64,000 nucleotides of DNA from Pseudomonas sp. Irchel 3E13 (GTDB lineage: Bacteria; Pseudomonadota; Gammaproteobacteria; Pseudomonadales; Pseudomonadaceae): NCBI RefSeq assembly GCF_900187455.1, contig NZ_FYDX01000014.1:124001-188000 (forward strand), read 5' to 3'. Under the pieces are notes generated by a model, which was not told where the DNA came from, did not search any database, and saw nothing but the letters and a program-made list of their open reading frames with translations. Positions 8,428 through 17,401 of the stretch are shown here, one piece after another. The position numbers and the translations under genes were made by a program. How positions within the stretch are numbered: position 1 is the first letter of the stretch; every line of letters begins with the position of its first letter.

Positions 8428-9318
8428 TTGAATCCTGTCTTTCCACTGCTCGCACTGCGCGCGTTCGCCGAAGTCGGTCGCCACGGCAGCATCAAGCATG
8501 CGGCCGCCGCGTTGGGCGTCACCTCGGGGGCGGTGAGCCAGCAGATCCGTCACCTGGAAGAGCGTGTCGGCCTGCCGCTGTTCGTGCGCAGCCGTCTGCG
8601 CATGGAACTGACCGAGGCCGGTGCGCGGGTTTATCCAACGCTGCTGATGGCCTTCGACCAGATCGAACAGGCCCTGCACCTCCTCGAAGCCAGCCGCGCA
8701 CGCCGCACCCTGACGATCAGCACCGTGCCCTCCTTTGCCGCCTCCTGGCTGGTGCCGCGGCTGGGGCGCTTCAATGCTCGTCATGCGGATATCGAAGTCC
8801 GCGTCGAAGCGTCGGCGGGGTTGGTGGATCTTCAGCGTGACCGAGTCGATGTCGCCATCCGTCATGGCCTCGGCGACTATGCCGGGCTGCTGTCGGAGCA
8901 CCTGATGGCCCCGGTGCTGTTGCCGGTCGCCAGCCCAGCGTTGCTGGCGTCGGGACCGCCGCTGCGGGAGCCGGCCGACTGCCTCGACTATCCGCTGCTT
9001 CAGGATTCCGACCGCGCCGACTGGGCGCTGTGGCTCGCGGCACATGGCGCGGCCGAAGACCCACGAGCCGAGCGCGGCACCGCGTTCGACGATGATTATT
9101 TGCTGATTCGCGCCGCAGTCGCCGGACAAGGACTGGCGCTGGTGCCGCAGGAATATGCGCGGGAGGAAATTGCCGAAGGCCGCCTCGCGCTGGCGCTGGA
9201 TAAACCCTGGCCGGCGCGCTTCGCGTATTACCTGGTGATGCTGCCCGAGGCCGGGCAGCGGCAGGAAGTGGCGGCGTTCGTGGCGTGGATCCGGGAAGAG
9301 GCACACGCTGCGCACTGA
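8428..9318 (+). CDS. LysR-type transcriptional regulator (GcvA-like)
   Basis: The 296-residue protein has an N-terminal winged helix-turn-helix ('SIKHAAAALGVTSGAVSQQIRHLEERVGLPLFVR', residues about 20–53) and a periplasmic-binding-like effector domain with 'SLPVAS…' type subdomains. The start is TTG 8428; no better start is in frame. GcvA-like LysR proteins commonly control a divergent neighbour, here the GST–oxidoreductase pair. A T-N11-A palindrome abuts its start. Confidence 0.9.
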   Translation: MNPVFPLLALRAFAEVGRHGSIKHAAAALGVTSGAVSQQIRHLEERVGLPLFVRSRLRMELTEAGARVYPTLLMAFDQIEQALHLLEASRARRTLTISTVPSFAASWLVPRLGRFNARHADIEVRVEASAGLVDLQRDRVDVAIRHGLGDYAGLLSEHLMAPVLLPVASPALLASGPPLREPADCLDYPLLQDSDRADWALWLAAHGAAEDPRAERGTAFDDDYLLIRAAVAGQGLALVPQEYAREEIAEGRLALALDKPWPARFAYYLVMLPEAGQRQEVAAFVAWIREEAHAAH

Positions 9319-9420
9319 CCCGGAAACGCCTTGAGCAACGACCGTCATGCGCCGTTTGTTCAAGCGCGGCCAAGGCCCCCTGGCCGAAACTCGCGGCTCC
9401 ACTTTTCAAGGAGCAGCGAG

Positions 9421-10320
9421 ATGCGCAGCCTGTACGGTCCAGTGTTTTTCTTCGGTTTCATCGGCGCCGGCGTGTACCTCGTCACACGCGGCGCGAGCCC
9501 CGGCTGGCTGCTATTGTTGCTGGTGGCGGCGATAGCCGTGAGCGCACTGTGCGAGCAGCTATGGCCGTATCGCCCGCACTGGAACACACCGCAGAACGAC
9601 AGCCGCCGGGACGCCATTCACGCCGCCGTCAATGAAAGCCTCAACGTGATGAGCATCGCGGCCATTCCACTGATCGCCATGCTGCTGCCCGATGTCGGGA
9701 TCTGGCCGAGTCACTGGCCGGTCGGTGGGCAATTGCTGCTGGCGCTGCCGATCGCCGACCTGGGAATCACCCTGGTGCACTACGCCAGCCACCGTTGCGC
9801 GCCGTTGTGGCGGTTGCATGCGGTGCATCACAGCGTCACCCGGCTCTATGGTTTCAATGGCCTGATGAAGCATCCGTTGCACCAGTTGCTCGAAGCGCTG
9901 GGCGGAACCTTGCCCCTGCTGCTGTGCGGGTTGCCGCAAGAGGTGACGGCGCTGCTGGCGTTCAGCATTTCCATCCAGTTGCTGCTGCAACACAGCAATG
10001 TTGACATGCGCATCGGCGCGCTGCGCCATGTGTTCGCCTGGGCGCCCGTGCACCGCCTGCATCACTTGAAGTACGGGACCAACGGCGATGTGAACTTCGC
10101 GCTGTTCTTCAGCGTGTGGGATCGCCTGCTGGGCACCGCCCTGCATTTGCCGGGTTACCCGCTGGCCAACGATGACCTGGGAATCGGCGACCATCCCGAC
10201 TACCCGGTGGCCTACGGGGCGCAACTGCGCCAGCCGTTCACCGGCGCCCAGGCGACGCATCCGCCCGCACCCTTGCCCGCCGGTCTGCGCGATGCACTAG
10301 CCGATCACGTGCAGGCGTAG
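9421..10320 (+). CDS. Sterol desaturase/fatty acid hydroxylase family membrane protein
   Basis: An integral membrane di-iron protein of 299 residues. The histidine boxes are visible: 'HYASH' (HxxxH), 'HAVHHS' (HxxHH) and the C-terminal 'HRLHH' (HxxHH). Two hydrophobic N-terminal segments precede them. ATG 9421 has AAGGAG 8 bases upstream; an earlier in-frame start at 9331 has none. It follows the LysR gene by 102 bases. Substrate could be a lipid or sterol-like acyl chain. Its 3' end overlaps the convergent AraC gene by 24 bases. Confidence 0.88.
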   Translation: MRSLYGPVFFFGFIGAGVYLVTRGASPGWLLLLLVAAIAVSALCEQLWPYRPHWNTPQNDSRRDAIHAAVNESLNVMSIAAIPLIAMLLPDVGIWPSHWPVGGQLLLALPIADLGITLVHYASHRCAPLWRLHAVHHSVTRLYGFNGLMKHPLHQLLEALGGTLPLLLCGLPQEVTALLAFSISIQLLLQHSNVDMRIGALRHVFAWAPVHRLHHLKYGTNGDVNFALFFSVWDRLLGTALHLPGYPLANDDLGIGDHPDYPVAYGAQLRQPFTGAQATHPPAPLPAGLRDALADHVQA

Positions 10321-10983
10321 ATGGCGCACGCTGTGGTCGGCGCGAATGCCGAAGTGGCGGCGGACACAGCGCGACAAATGCGCGGAATCGGAGAAACCGG
10401 CAGTCGCCGCCGCCGTGGTCAGGCTGCTGCCCGACAAGGCGAGCTGCAAGGCGAAACGCAAGCGCTGCCACAACACCAGCCGGCGCACGGACGCGCCCAG
10501 TTGCCCGCTGAACAACCGCTCCAGTTGACTGATGGAAAGCGCCGCCTCGTTGGCCAACACCGAGGCCGGCAACGTATCGGCGTCGAGCAGGCGAATGCGC
10601 TGCAACGCTTTCGATAACCGGGGCTGCAAGGGACGGCGGGGACGGTTGTTCAGCATTTCGATCAACTGACCGGGGTCGGCCCCGGCCTGTTCGCAAGCGT
10701 ACCGCAGTGCCGGCAACTCGAACGCCAGCGGCTCGGCGAACAGGCTGATCAGCGGTTGCTCGGTGAGGATCGCGTGCTGTCGGCCCGACTCGATCGGCAC
10801 CACGGCGCCGCGTTCGAGCGTGCCGTCGACCAGCGCCTCGACGCTGCCTTCACAAGCGATCAGCACCTGATGGGGATAGTGCGCGTGGTAATCGGTGTGG
10901 CCTGCCCGGCCGGCGATCAGGCAGTAGTCGGTTGCCAGCCAGAGGTCGCCTTGCCAGCGCGGGTCCGGTTGCTGCTGTTGCAC
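10297..10983 (-). CDS. AraC-family transcriptional regulator
   Basis: A 228-residue AraC regulator with an N-terminal cupin-like sensor ('HTDYHAHYPHQVLIACEG') and a C-terminal double helix-turn-helix (about residues 125–222; 'AALSISQLERLFSGQLGASVRRLVLWQRL' and 'TTAAATAGFSDSAHLSRCVRRHFG'). The start is GTG 10983 with a strong GGAGGA ribosome site. It is convergent with and overlaps the hydroxylase gene; the regulated target is not evident. Confidence 0.9.
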   Translation of the reverse strand: MQQQQPDPRWQGDLWLATDYCLIAGRAGHTDYHAHYPHQVLIACEGSVEALVDGTLERGAVVPIESGRQHAILTEQPLISLFAEPLAFELPALRYACEQAGADPGQLIEMLNNRPRRPLQPRLSKALQRIRLLDADTLPASVLANEAALSISQLERLFSGQLGASVRRLVLWQRLRFALQLALSGSSLTTAAATAGFSDSAHLSRCVRRHFGIRADHSVRHLRLHVIG

Positions 10984-11041
10984 GGGTTCCTCCGAGGTTT
11001 TTTACGAAAAGTCGCCAAACAGCGGCGCGCCCTTCTTATTC

Positions 11042-11068
11042 AAAAACGGCATTTACTTCGCCGTTTTT
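11042..11068. repeat. Inverted repeat between divergent araC-type and sigma genes
   Basis: AAAAACGGC (11042–11050) and GCCGTTTTT (11060–11068) form a 9-bp hairpin flanked by A and T runs on either side, the look of a bidirectional terminator. It lies in a gap between divergently transcribed genes, where a terminator is not expected, so it may be a remnant or a leader structure of the sigma operon. Confidence 0.6.
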
Positions 11069-11220
11069 ATTCTTTCACCCCTCAGTACCATTCGTTCATA
11101 GTCCGCCCACTGTCGACACCAAACTGACAGGGCGCACCGTCACGAAAGGACGCCGAGATCGAATCGCTGGCCGAACACCTTACACAGGGGCAAGGCAGCA
11201 GCTTCTTTTGCGTGAAAGAC

Positions 11221-11730
11221 ATGACTGCTTCAAGCGCGGAAAATCGGGAACGAATCGGGCAACTGTTCAAACTCAATTACCAGTGGCTATGCGCGCGCGT
11301 CCGTGCGCGCATGGACTGCCCACACAACGCGGAAGACATCGCCGCGGAAACCTTCGCCCGGGTACTGACCATGCCCGATCCAGCCGCCTTTCGCGAGCCT
11401 CGGGCATTGTTGAGCACCATCGCCCAGCGGCTGATCTATGAAGGCTGGCGGCGTCGCGACCTGTCGCGCGCCTATCTCCAGGCCATGCAAAACATCCCCG
11501 AAGTCTTTCATCCCTCGCCGGAAGAACAAATGATGCTGATTGAAAGCCTGATGGCAATCGACCAGTTGCTCGACGGGCTTAACCGCCAGGCCAAAGCGGT
11601 GTTCATCCTCAACCAGATCGAGGGCCTGCCGTATTCGAAGATCTGTGAACGGCTGGGTATTTCCCTCGGCACCGTGCATGGCTACATGGCTCAGGCACTG
11701 CGTTGCTGTTACCACGTGTTCGAATCATGA
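11221..11730 (+). CDS. FecI-family ECF sigma factor (unit 1)
   Basis: ECF sigma factors of this type direct transcription of a linked TonB receptor gene when the receptor is loaded. The 169-residue protein has sigma region 2 ('RMDCPHNAEDIAAETFARVL', then 'PRALLSTIAQRLIYEGWRR') and region 4 ('QIEGLPYSKICERLGISLGTVHGYMAQALR'). ATG 11221 is used; a GTG at 11212 in frame is also possible. Its stop overlaps the next start as ATGA. No convincing Fur-box-like sequence was found upstream, unlike the two other sigma genes here. Confidence 0.92.
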   Translation: MTASSAENRERIGQLFKLNYQWLCARVRARMDCPHNAEDIAAETFARVLTMPDPAAFREPRALLSTIAQRLIYEGWRRRDLSRAYLQAMQNIPEVFHPSPEEQMMLIESLMAIDQLLDGLNRQAKAVFILNQIEGLPYSKICERLGISLGTVHGYMAQALRCCYHVFES

Positions 11731-12686
11731 AGACCGCACCTGACCGGGCACTGAAGGATCAGATCGCCGAAGAGGCCATCCTGTGGATGGTGCGTTTGCA
11801 GTCCGGCGAAGTCAGCCCGGGTGAGCACCAGGCGTTCGAAGCGTGGCGCGCTACCGACAGCCGCCACGCCGACGCCTTCAAGCGCATCCAGAACGGGCTC
11901 GATACCGCGCAAGGCTCGCCGCTGCGCGGACGTCCGAGTGCGCCGCTACTTCACGCCATCAACGCGCCGTCCGGGCGCCGCACGTTCCTGCGCAACAGCC
12001 TGGCACTCGGCGGCCTGGCCCTGTCGGTCGGCTTGCTGGGCCGAGCGGTACAGTGGTCCTCGTCCAATGACCTGCAAACCGGCACGGCCGAGCGCCGCAA
12101 CTGGCAGTTGGCCGACGGCAGCCGCCTGCAACTCAATGCCCGCAGCCGGGTGTCCACCGCGTTCGTCGACAACCAGCGCCAGTTGCAACTGCACCAGGGC
12201 GAGCTGGTGCTCGATGTCGCCAAGGACGCTCACATACCGTTTGTCCTGCGCACGGCTCAAGGCGTGATCAGGAGCAACGGCGGGCGCCTGATGGTTCGCC
12301 AAAACCCCGATGCGACGCGCATTGCCACCCTCGACGGGCCGCTGCGCCTGATGCCCGAGCGCGGCGCGGTGGTCACCATCGAGTCGCGCCGCAGCGTGCT
12401 GTTCGACGACAGCACCATCGTCCATCAGCAGCCGATGATGAGAGGCGAAGCGGCCTGGCTGGATGGCTGGCTGGAAGCGCGTAACCAGCCTCTGGCCGAG
12501 GTCGTCGAGACGATCCGCAGCTATCGCCCCGGCATCGTCAGGCTCGACAGCAGCCTTGCCGACCTGACCGTCAGCGGCCTGTACCCACTGGACAACAGCG
12601 ATCAATCCCTGGAGATGCTCGAACAGCAACTGCCCATCAGGGTGCGGCGCTTCAGCGCGTACTGGATCAGCATCGAGCGCGCCTGA
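11727..12686 (+). CDS. FecR-type anti-sigma/sigma regulator (unit 1)
   Basis: FecR proteins span the inner membrane, hold the sigma factor inactive or aid it, and read the state of the receptor's signalling domain in the periplasm. The 319-residue protein has an N-terminal cytoplasmic DUF4880-type domain ('EEAILWMVRLQSGEVSPGEHQAFEAWRATD'), one membrane segment (about residues 95–115, 'LALGGLALSVGLLG') and the FecR domain ('TAERRNWQLADGSRLQLNARSRV'). ATG 11727 overlaps the sigma stop by ATGA, indicating translational coupling. Confidence 0.92.
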   Translation: MKTAPDRALKDQIAEEAILWMVRLQSGEVSPGEHQAFEAWRATDSRHADAFKRIQNGLDTAQGSPLRGRPSAPLLHAINAPSGRRTFLRNSLALGGLALSVGLLGRAVQWSSSNDLQTGTAERRNWQLADGSRLQLNARSRVSTAFVDNQRQLQLHQGELVLDVAKDAHIPFVLRTAQGVIRSNGGRLMVRQNPDATRIATLDGPLRLMPERGAVVTIESRRSVLFDDSTIVHQQPMMRGEAAWLDGWLEARNQPLAEVVETIRSYRPGIVRLDSSLADLTVSGLYPLDNSDQSLEMLEQQLPIRVRRFSAYWISIERA

Positions 12687-12727
12687 GCCGGTTCTATCGA
12701 TAAGCCAAAACGATCTAGGGCAAAAAT

Positions 12728-12750
12728 GAAAATTCACTGAAGCAGTTGCT
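12728..12750 (+). promoter_or_regulatory. Possible FecI-type promoter before receptor 1
   Basis: GAAAATT (12728–12734), 42 bases after the fecR stop, resembles the -35 element seen after the fecR genes of units 2 and 3 in this window. The -10 region is not clear. Confidence 0.35.
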
Positions 12751-12776
12751 CATGGAGGATTACATCTCCGTGAATA

Positions 12777-15557
12777 GTGAAATTCGAAATGCCGAAACAG
12801 ACCCGCAACTTCGCCCTTGCCCCCCTCGCCTATGCGCTGATGCTGAGCCTCGCGGCAGTGCCGGAAATCGCTGCTGCCGAAGACAGCGCCAAAGCCGATC
12901 AGCACCACGAGTACTTCGCCATCGATGCAGGCCCGCTCGCCGACACGCTGCTGACGATCTCTCACCAGACCCGCACCCCGATCTCCTTCGACCAGGCCTC
13001 GCTGGAAGGCTTGAACAGCCCGGCCATCCGCGGCGACCTCAGCCGCGACCAGGCCATCGAACGAGCCCTGCGCGACACCGGCCTGCAGGCCAACTACACG
13101 CCCAGCGGCGCCATCGTCATCAGCCTGGCCGGGGCGAAGCGTGCGGCGGCGCAACCGGTCAAAGCCCCCCGGGCGCACAGTTCGTCGCCGGCGGCGCAAT
13201 CCGATACGACGCTGGCCACCGTGGTGACGCTCGGCACCCGGCGCCAGGACGTCACGGCCCTGAAAAGCCTGGCCCCCGTGGAACTGATCTCCCCCGAGCA
13301 AATCCAGAACACGGGTGCCGTCACGCTCAACCAGGCCCTTACCCAACTGGTGCCGTCGTTCAACTTTCCGCAGGGCCAGAACGCCTCCAAAGGCACCAGC
13401 GCGGTGCGCGCCGCCTCACTGCGCGGGCTGAGCCCCGCCTACACGCTGATCCTCGTCAACGGCAAACGCCGCAACCCCACCGGGCGCCTGTCAGGCGTCG
13501 ATCCGTGGGGCGCCGATCAACTGGTGGAGCTGAACAACATTCCCATCAGCGCCATCGAGCGGGTGGAAGTCCTGCGTGATGGTGCATCGGCCCAGTACGG
13601 CTCGGATGCCATCGCCGGCGTGCTCAATATCGTGCTCAAGGAGCGCGACAGCGGCGGCGCCCTGCAGAGCCGCTACGGCCAGTACAAAAAGGGCGACGGC
13701 GAAACCCGCAACGCCAGCGGCTGGTGGGGCACCAGCCTGCCGGGCGACGGCTTCCTCACCCTCAGCGCCGATGGCCTGAGCAACAACCCGGTGGACCGCA
13801 GCGGCGTCGACCACCAGTACGTCAACGCCGGCCCGGCAGGCGACCTGAGAACTGGGCGCTGGGGCCAAGGCGGACGCGAACAGGGCTCGCTGCTGGCCAA
13901 CGCCGAGTTGGGGCTGAACGACCAGGCCAGGCTCTACACCACGCTCAACTACGGCTACTCGAACAACATCAACGATGTGAACCCCAACTACTCGAGCTCG
14001 CGAGACAACATCAAGGCGATCTACCCCAACGGCTTTCAGCCGCGGGTGTCGGAAAAGCGCTATGACCAGTCAGCGGTCGCCGGCCTGAAATACACGGACG
14101 ACCTGCTCGGCAACTTCGACCTGTCGGTGTCCTACGGCAAGAACGAGGTCAAGGGCTACCTGGAAAACAGCCTCAGCCCGAGTTACGGCCTGGCCTCGGC
14201 GACGCACTTCTACCGCGGCGCCAGCGAGAGCAAGACCACCAACCTGGCGCTCGACTGGGACCACGACCTGGACTTCAGTTGGGCACCGTCGCCCTGGACC
14301 CTGTCGGGCGGCGTCGCCTACCGGCATGAAAACTTCGCCATCAACGAGATCGGCGACGAGCAATCCTGGGACTACGGCGGCGGGCTGATCCCCGCGGGAC
14401 AACTGGGTGCCGGGCAGCGCGCGCGGTTTGGCGCCGTGGACATCGCCGGCATCAACCCGGACGACCTCGGCAGCCTGTCGCGCAACGTCTACGGGCTCTA
14501 CGCGGGCCTCGAAGGCCACCTGACCGAAAAGCTCGAACTGGGCACCGCCTTGCGTGCGGAAAACTATTCGGACTTTGGCGATACGGTCAACGGCAAGCTC
14601 TCGGCGCGCTACACCTTCACGCCTGAGTTCGCCGTGCGCTCCACCTTCAGCACCGGCTACCGGGCCCCGAGCCTGGGCCAACTGTCGACCCAGACCACCA
14701 CCTACACCGGTAACTGGAGCTTCGACGGCGGCGCGGCCGCGCCAGGCCGCACCCGCCTGTTTCGCCCTGGCGACAGCGCCGTGTCGGCCTTCGGCGCCAA
14801 GGCGCTGGACGCGGTAAAAGCCAAGAACCTGTCGCTCGGATTCGTCTGGACCCCCACCGATCGCACGTCCCTGACCATCGATGCCTACCGCATCGACATC
14901 GACGGCAACATCCTCGCGACCTCGACGCTGCAAGACCCCGCCAACAACAGCTCCACCGCCGTGCGCGACATCCTCGCCCAGGCCGGCCTGAGCGCCTTTA
15001 CCGGCGCCTCGTTCTACACCAACGGTTATGACACCAAGACCCGCGGCGTCGATGCCCAACTCAAGCATCGCCTGGACCTGCAGGAACTCGGCCGGCTGGA
15101 TCTTGGCGCCGGTTTCAGTGTCACCGACACCAAGGTGAGCAACGTGAAGCAGGGCAGCGTGCCGACCCGCACGGGCACCACCCTGTTCACCCGCGATGTG
15201 CTGCTCAACCCGGAAAACGGCACACCGGAAAACAAGCTGATCCTGTCCAGCGACTACACCCTCGGCAAGTGGGGCGTGAACGTCCAGGCCACCCGGTTCG
15301 GTGAGTACACCTACAACCACCCCACCCTCGCCAGCCAGGACCAGACCTTCAGCGCGCAATGGGTCGTGGACCTCGACGTGCGCTACCAGTTGACCCGCGA
15401 GCTGGGCCTGAACCTGGGCGCCAACAACCTCTTCGATACCTATCCCGAGAAGTACAAGTCGTTCAATCAGGTCAACGGCATCAACCGCTACGGCTTCATC
15501 GCCCCGGCCGGGGCGTCCGGCGCGTTCTATTACGTCGGCGTGAACTACCAGTTCTAA
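12777..15557 (+). CDS. TonB-dependent outer-membrane receptor with signalling domain (unit 1)
   Basis: A 926-residue transducer-type receptor (GTG 12777; an ATG at 12789 is an equal candidate). Order: signal peptide ending about 'AAAED', STN signalling domain (about 45–117, 'FAIDAGPLADTLLTISHQTR'), plug (about 140–270, with 'LRGLSPAYTLILVNGKR' and 'IERVEVLRDGASAQYGSDAIAGVLNIVLK') and a 22-strand barrel ending in the terminal phenylalanine of 'YVGVNYQF'. The STN domain matches the upstream sigma/FecR pair. The plug is of the BtuB/heme-catecholate type, unlike the FpvA-like receptors at 36.4 and 53 kb. It begins a run of importer and enzyme genes, so its ligand is probably the importer's substrate. 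Confidence 0.93.
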   Translation: MKFEMPKQTRNFALAPLAYALMLSLAAVPEIAAAEDSAKADQHHEYFAIDAGPLADTLLTISHQTRTPISFDQASLEGLNSPAIRGDLSRDQAIERALRDTGLQANYTPSGAIVISLAGAKRAAAQPVKAPRAHSSSPAAQSDTTLATVVTLGTRRQDVTALKSLAPVELISPEQIQNTGAVTLNQALTQLVPSFNFPQGQNASKGTSAVRAASLRGLSPAYTLILVNGKRRNPTGRLSGVDPWGADQLVELNNIPISAIERVEVLRDGASAQYGSDAIAGVLNIVLKERDSGGALQSRYGQYKKGDGETRNASGWWGTSLPGDGFLTLSADGLSNNPVDRSGVDHQYVNAGPAGDLRTGRWGQGGREQGSLLANAELGLNDQARLYTTLNYGYSNNINDVNPNYSSSRDNIKAIYPNGFQPRVSEKRYDQSAVAGLKYTDDLLGNFDLSVSYGKNEVKGYLENSLSPSYGLASATHFYRGASESKTTNLALDWDHDLDFSWAPSPWTLSGGVAYRHENFAINEIGDEQSWDYGGGLIPAGQLGAGQRARFGAVDIAGINPDDLGSLSRNVYGLYAGLEGHLTEKLELGTALRAENYSDFGDTVNGKLSARYTFTPEFAVRSTFSTGYRAPSLGQLSTQTTTYTGNWSFDGGAAAPGRTRLFRPGDSAVSAFGAKALDAVKAKNLSLGFVWTPTDRTSLTIDAYRIDIDGNILATSTLQDPANNSSTAVRDILAQAGLSAFTGASFYTNGYDTKTRGVDAQLKHRLDLQELGRLDLGAGFSVTDTKVSNVKQGSVPTRTGTTLFTRDVLLNPENGTPENKLILSSDYTLGKWGVNVQATRFGEYTYNHPTLASQDQTFSAQWVVDLDVRYQLTRELGLNLGANNLFDTYPEKYKSFNQVNGINRYGFIAPAGASGAFYYVGVNYQF

Positions 15558-15572
15558 ACGGGGAGCAGCAGC

Positions 15573-17399
15573 ATGCATCGAGACATTCACAGCGCCCCGC
15601 CGCCGCAGCGTTTCTTTATCCAGTTGGCGAGGCTGAGCGGACACCGGGCCAGCCCGCGCGCGCTGGTGAAGACCGCGTGGTTCATCCCCTTTCTCGGCCT
15701 GATCGCGGTGTTGTTCGTCTGGCCGCTGATCATGCTGGTGGTGGGTGCGTTCCGCAGCAAGGCGCCGTTTCTGCCGGGCGAGTGGACGGTTGCCGCGTGG
15801 CGAGTGGCGTTCCACAACCCCGGCATGCTCGCGGCGGTCTGGGCTTCGGTGAAGATCGCGCTGGTCAGCACCGCCGCCTCGCTGCTGTTGGCCATCGGCC
15901 TGGCGTTTATCAGCGAGCGCACCGACTTGCGGGTCCGGCGCTGGATCATGCCGAGCATGCTGCTGGTGTTCGTCACGCCCGGGATCTTCTACGCCATCGC
16001 GTTCACCCAACTGGCCAACCCATGGACCGGCCTGCTCAACGACGCCCTGCGCCACGGGCTGGGTATCGACACGCCCTGGCTGAATATCCAAGGCTGGTGG
16101 GGCATTTACACCGTCCTGATCCTCAAGAAGGTGGCGCTGACCTACCTGTTTATCGCCGGGGCATTCCGGGCGCTGGACAGCTCGCATGACGAGGCGTCCT
16201 ACCTGTCCGGCGCCGGGCCGTTGCGCACCTTCCTGAGCGTCAATCTGCCCAGCCTCGCGCCGGCGCTGACCAGCGTCGCCTTGCTCGGGATCATTGCCGG
16301 CCTCCAAGTGTTCGAACCGATCCTGATCCTCGGCGGCCCCGACAACATCGTGGTGATTGCCACCTTGCTGCTGAACCTGCTGGGCGGTGGCGCCGGCCCC
16401 GCCGACTATGCCCAGGCGAGCATCCTGTCGAGCCTGTTCGTCGCGTTCGTCGCGCTGATCTACATGGGGCAACTGCGGGTACTCGGCCGCAAGGGTTTCG
16501 TGTCGGTCAGCGGCAAGTTTTCCCGGGCCCGTCTGCTGCGCCTGCGCGGCCTGCGCGCCGTGATTTCCACGCTGGTCGTGCTGTTTCTGCTGGTGTCATT
16601 CATCTTGCCGCTGGGCGCCCTGGCGTTCTCTTCCATCCAGCCGTACCCCGGGGTCTACAGCGGCTTGTCGCTGGCCCGCTACGCCAGTGTTCTGGAACAG
16701 CCGCGAGTGATCGAAGCGATCCGGGTGACGCTGGTGCTGGGGGTGATCGTCGGCGCCGTGGTCATGACCCTCGCGTTCAGCGTCGCCACCCTGGCCCGGC
16801 AATTGGGCCGCCGCAGCCAGGCCGCGCTGCGCTTCGCCACCCTGATTCCCCTGGCGATGCCCGGCGTGGTCACCACCGTGGCGATTTCGTGGGCCTGGCT
16901 GAGCATCCCGGCGTTCGCCCAGTTGTACGGTTCCATCTGGCTGGTGGCCCTGGCGCTGATCGTCACCGCCATGCCCTTCGCCAGCCAGATCGCACTGTCG
17001 GCAACCTCGCAGATTGCCCCGTCGTTGTCCGAGGCCGCGCGCATGAGCGGCGCCGGGCCCGTGCAGACATTCTTCGAGATCGTCCTGGCGCTCGCCGCGC
17101 CCAGCTTCATTGCCGGCTGGTTCATGAGCGCGCTGATGGTCTCCGGCAACCTGGAAGTGCCGCTGCTGCTCAAGTCCCCCGGCGTGAACACGCTGGCGGT
17201 CATCACCTACAACCTGCAAAGCGCCGGCGACTACAGCATGGCCGCCGCCCTGCTGATGGTGCTGATGGCGTTTTCGGTCGCGCTCTGGGGCGCGAGCCTT
17301 TTGACCCTGTGGGCCTTTCGCCGCGCACGTCACCTCAACAATCACCGCAACAAGCAACGTGCCCTCGGTCTGACCGCCGGCACCTCGGGAGGCTTTTGA
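15573..17399 (+). CDS. Fused ABC-importer permease, FbpB type
   Basis: A 608-residue inner-membrane protein with about twelve membrane segments and two BPD-type permease halves. Each half carries the EAA loop that contacts the ATPase: 'DEASYLSGAGPLRTF' (about residue 207) and 'SEAARMSGAGPVQTF' (about 487). This double layout is characteristic of ferric-ion and related (FbpB/SfuB) importers. ATG 15573 has GGGGAG upstream, 15 bases after the receptor stop; the ATPase follows after 2 bases. Family membership does not settle whether iron, a chelate or an organic ligand is carried. Confidence 0.92.
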   Translation: MHRDIHSAPPPQRFFIQLARLSGHRASPRALVKTAWFIPFLGLIAVLFVWPLIMLVVGAFRSKAPFLPGEWTVAAWRVAFHNPGMLAAVWASVKIALVSTAASLLLAIGLAFISERTDLRVRRWIMPSMLLVFVTPGIFYAIAFTQLANPWTGLLNDALRHGLGIDTPWLNIQGWWGIYTVLILKKVALTYLFIAGAFRALDSSHDEASYLSGAGPLRTFLSVNLPSLAPALTSVALLGIIAGLQVFEPILILGGPDNIVVIATLLLNLLGGGAGPADYAQASILSSLFVAFVALIYMGQLRVLGRKGFVSVSGKFSRARLLRLRGLRAVISTLVVLFLLVSFILPLGALAFSSIQPYPGVYSGLSLARYASVLEQPRVIEAIRVTLVLGVIVGAVVMTLAFSVATLARQLGRRSQAALRFATLIPLAMPGVVTTVAISWAWLSIPAFAQLYGSIWLVALALIVTAMPFASQIALSATSQIAPSLSEAARMSGAGPVQTFFEIVLALAAPSFIAGWFMSALMVSGNLEVPLLLKSPGVNTLAVITYNLQSAGDYSMAAALLMVLMAFSVALWGASLLTLWAFRRARHLNNHRNKQRALGLTAGTSGGF

Positions 17400-17401
17400 A
17401 C

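Noticed and set aside
14070..16472. 800-codon minus-strand frame opposite the TonB receptor and permease
   Set aside because: Antisense artefact of GC-rich coding; composition is His/Gln/Arg/Gly-rich without domain features.
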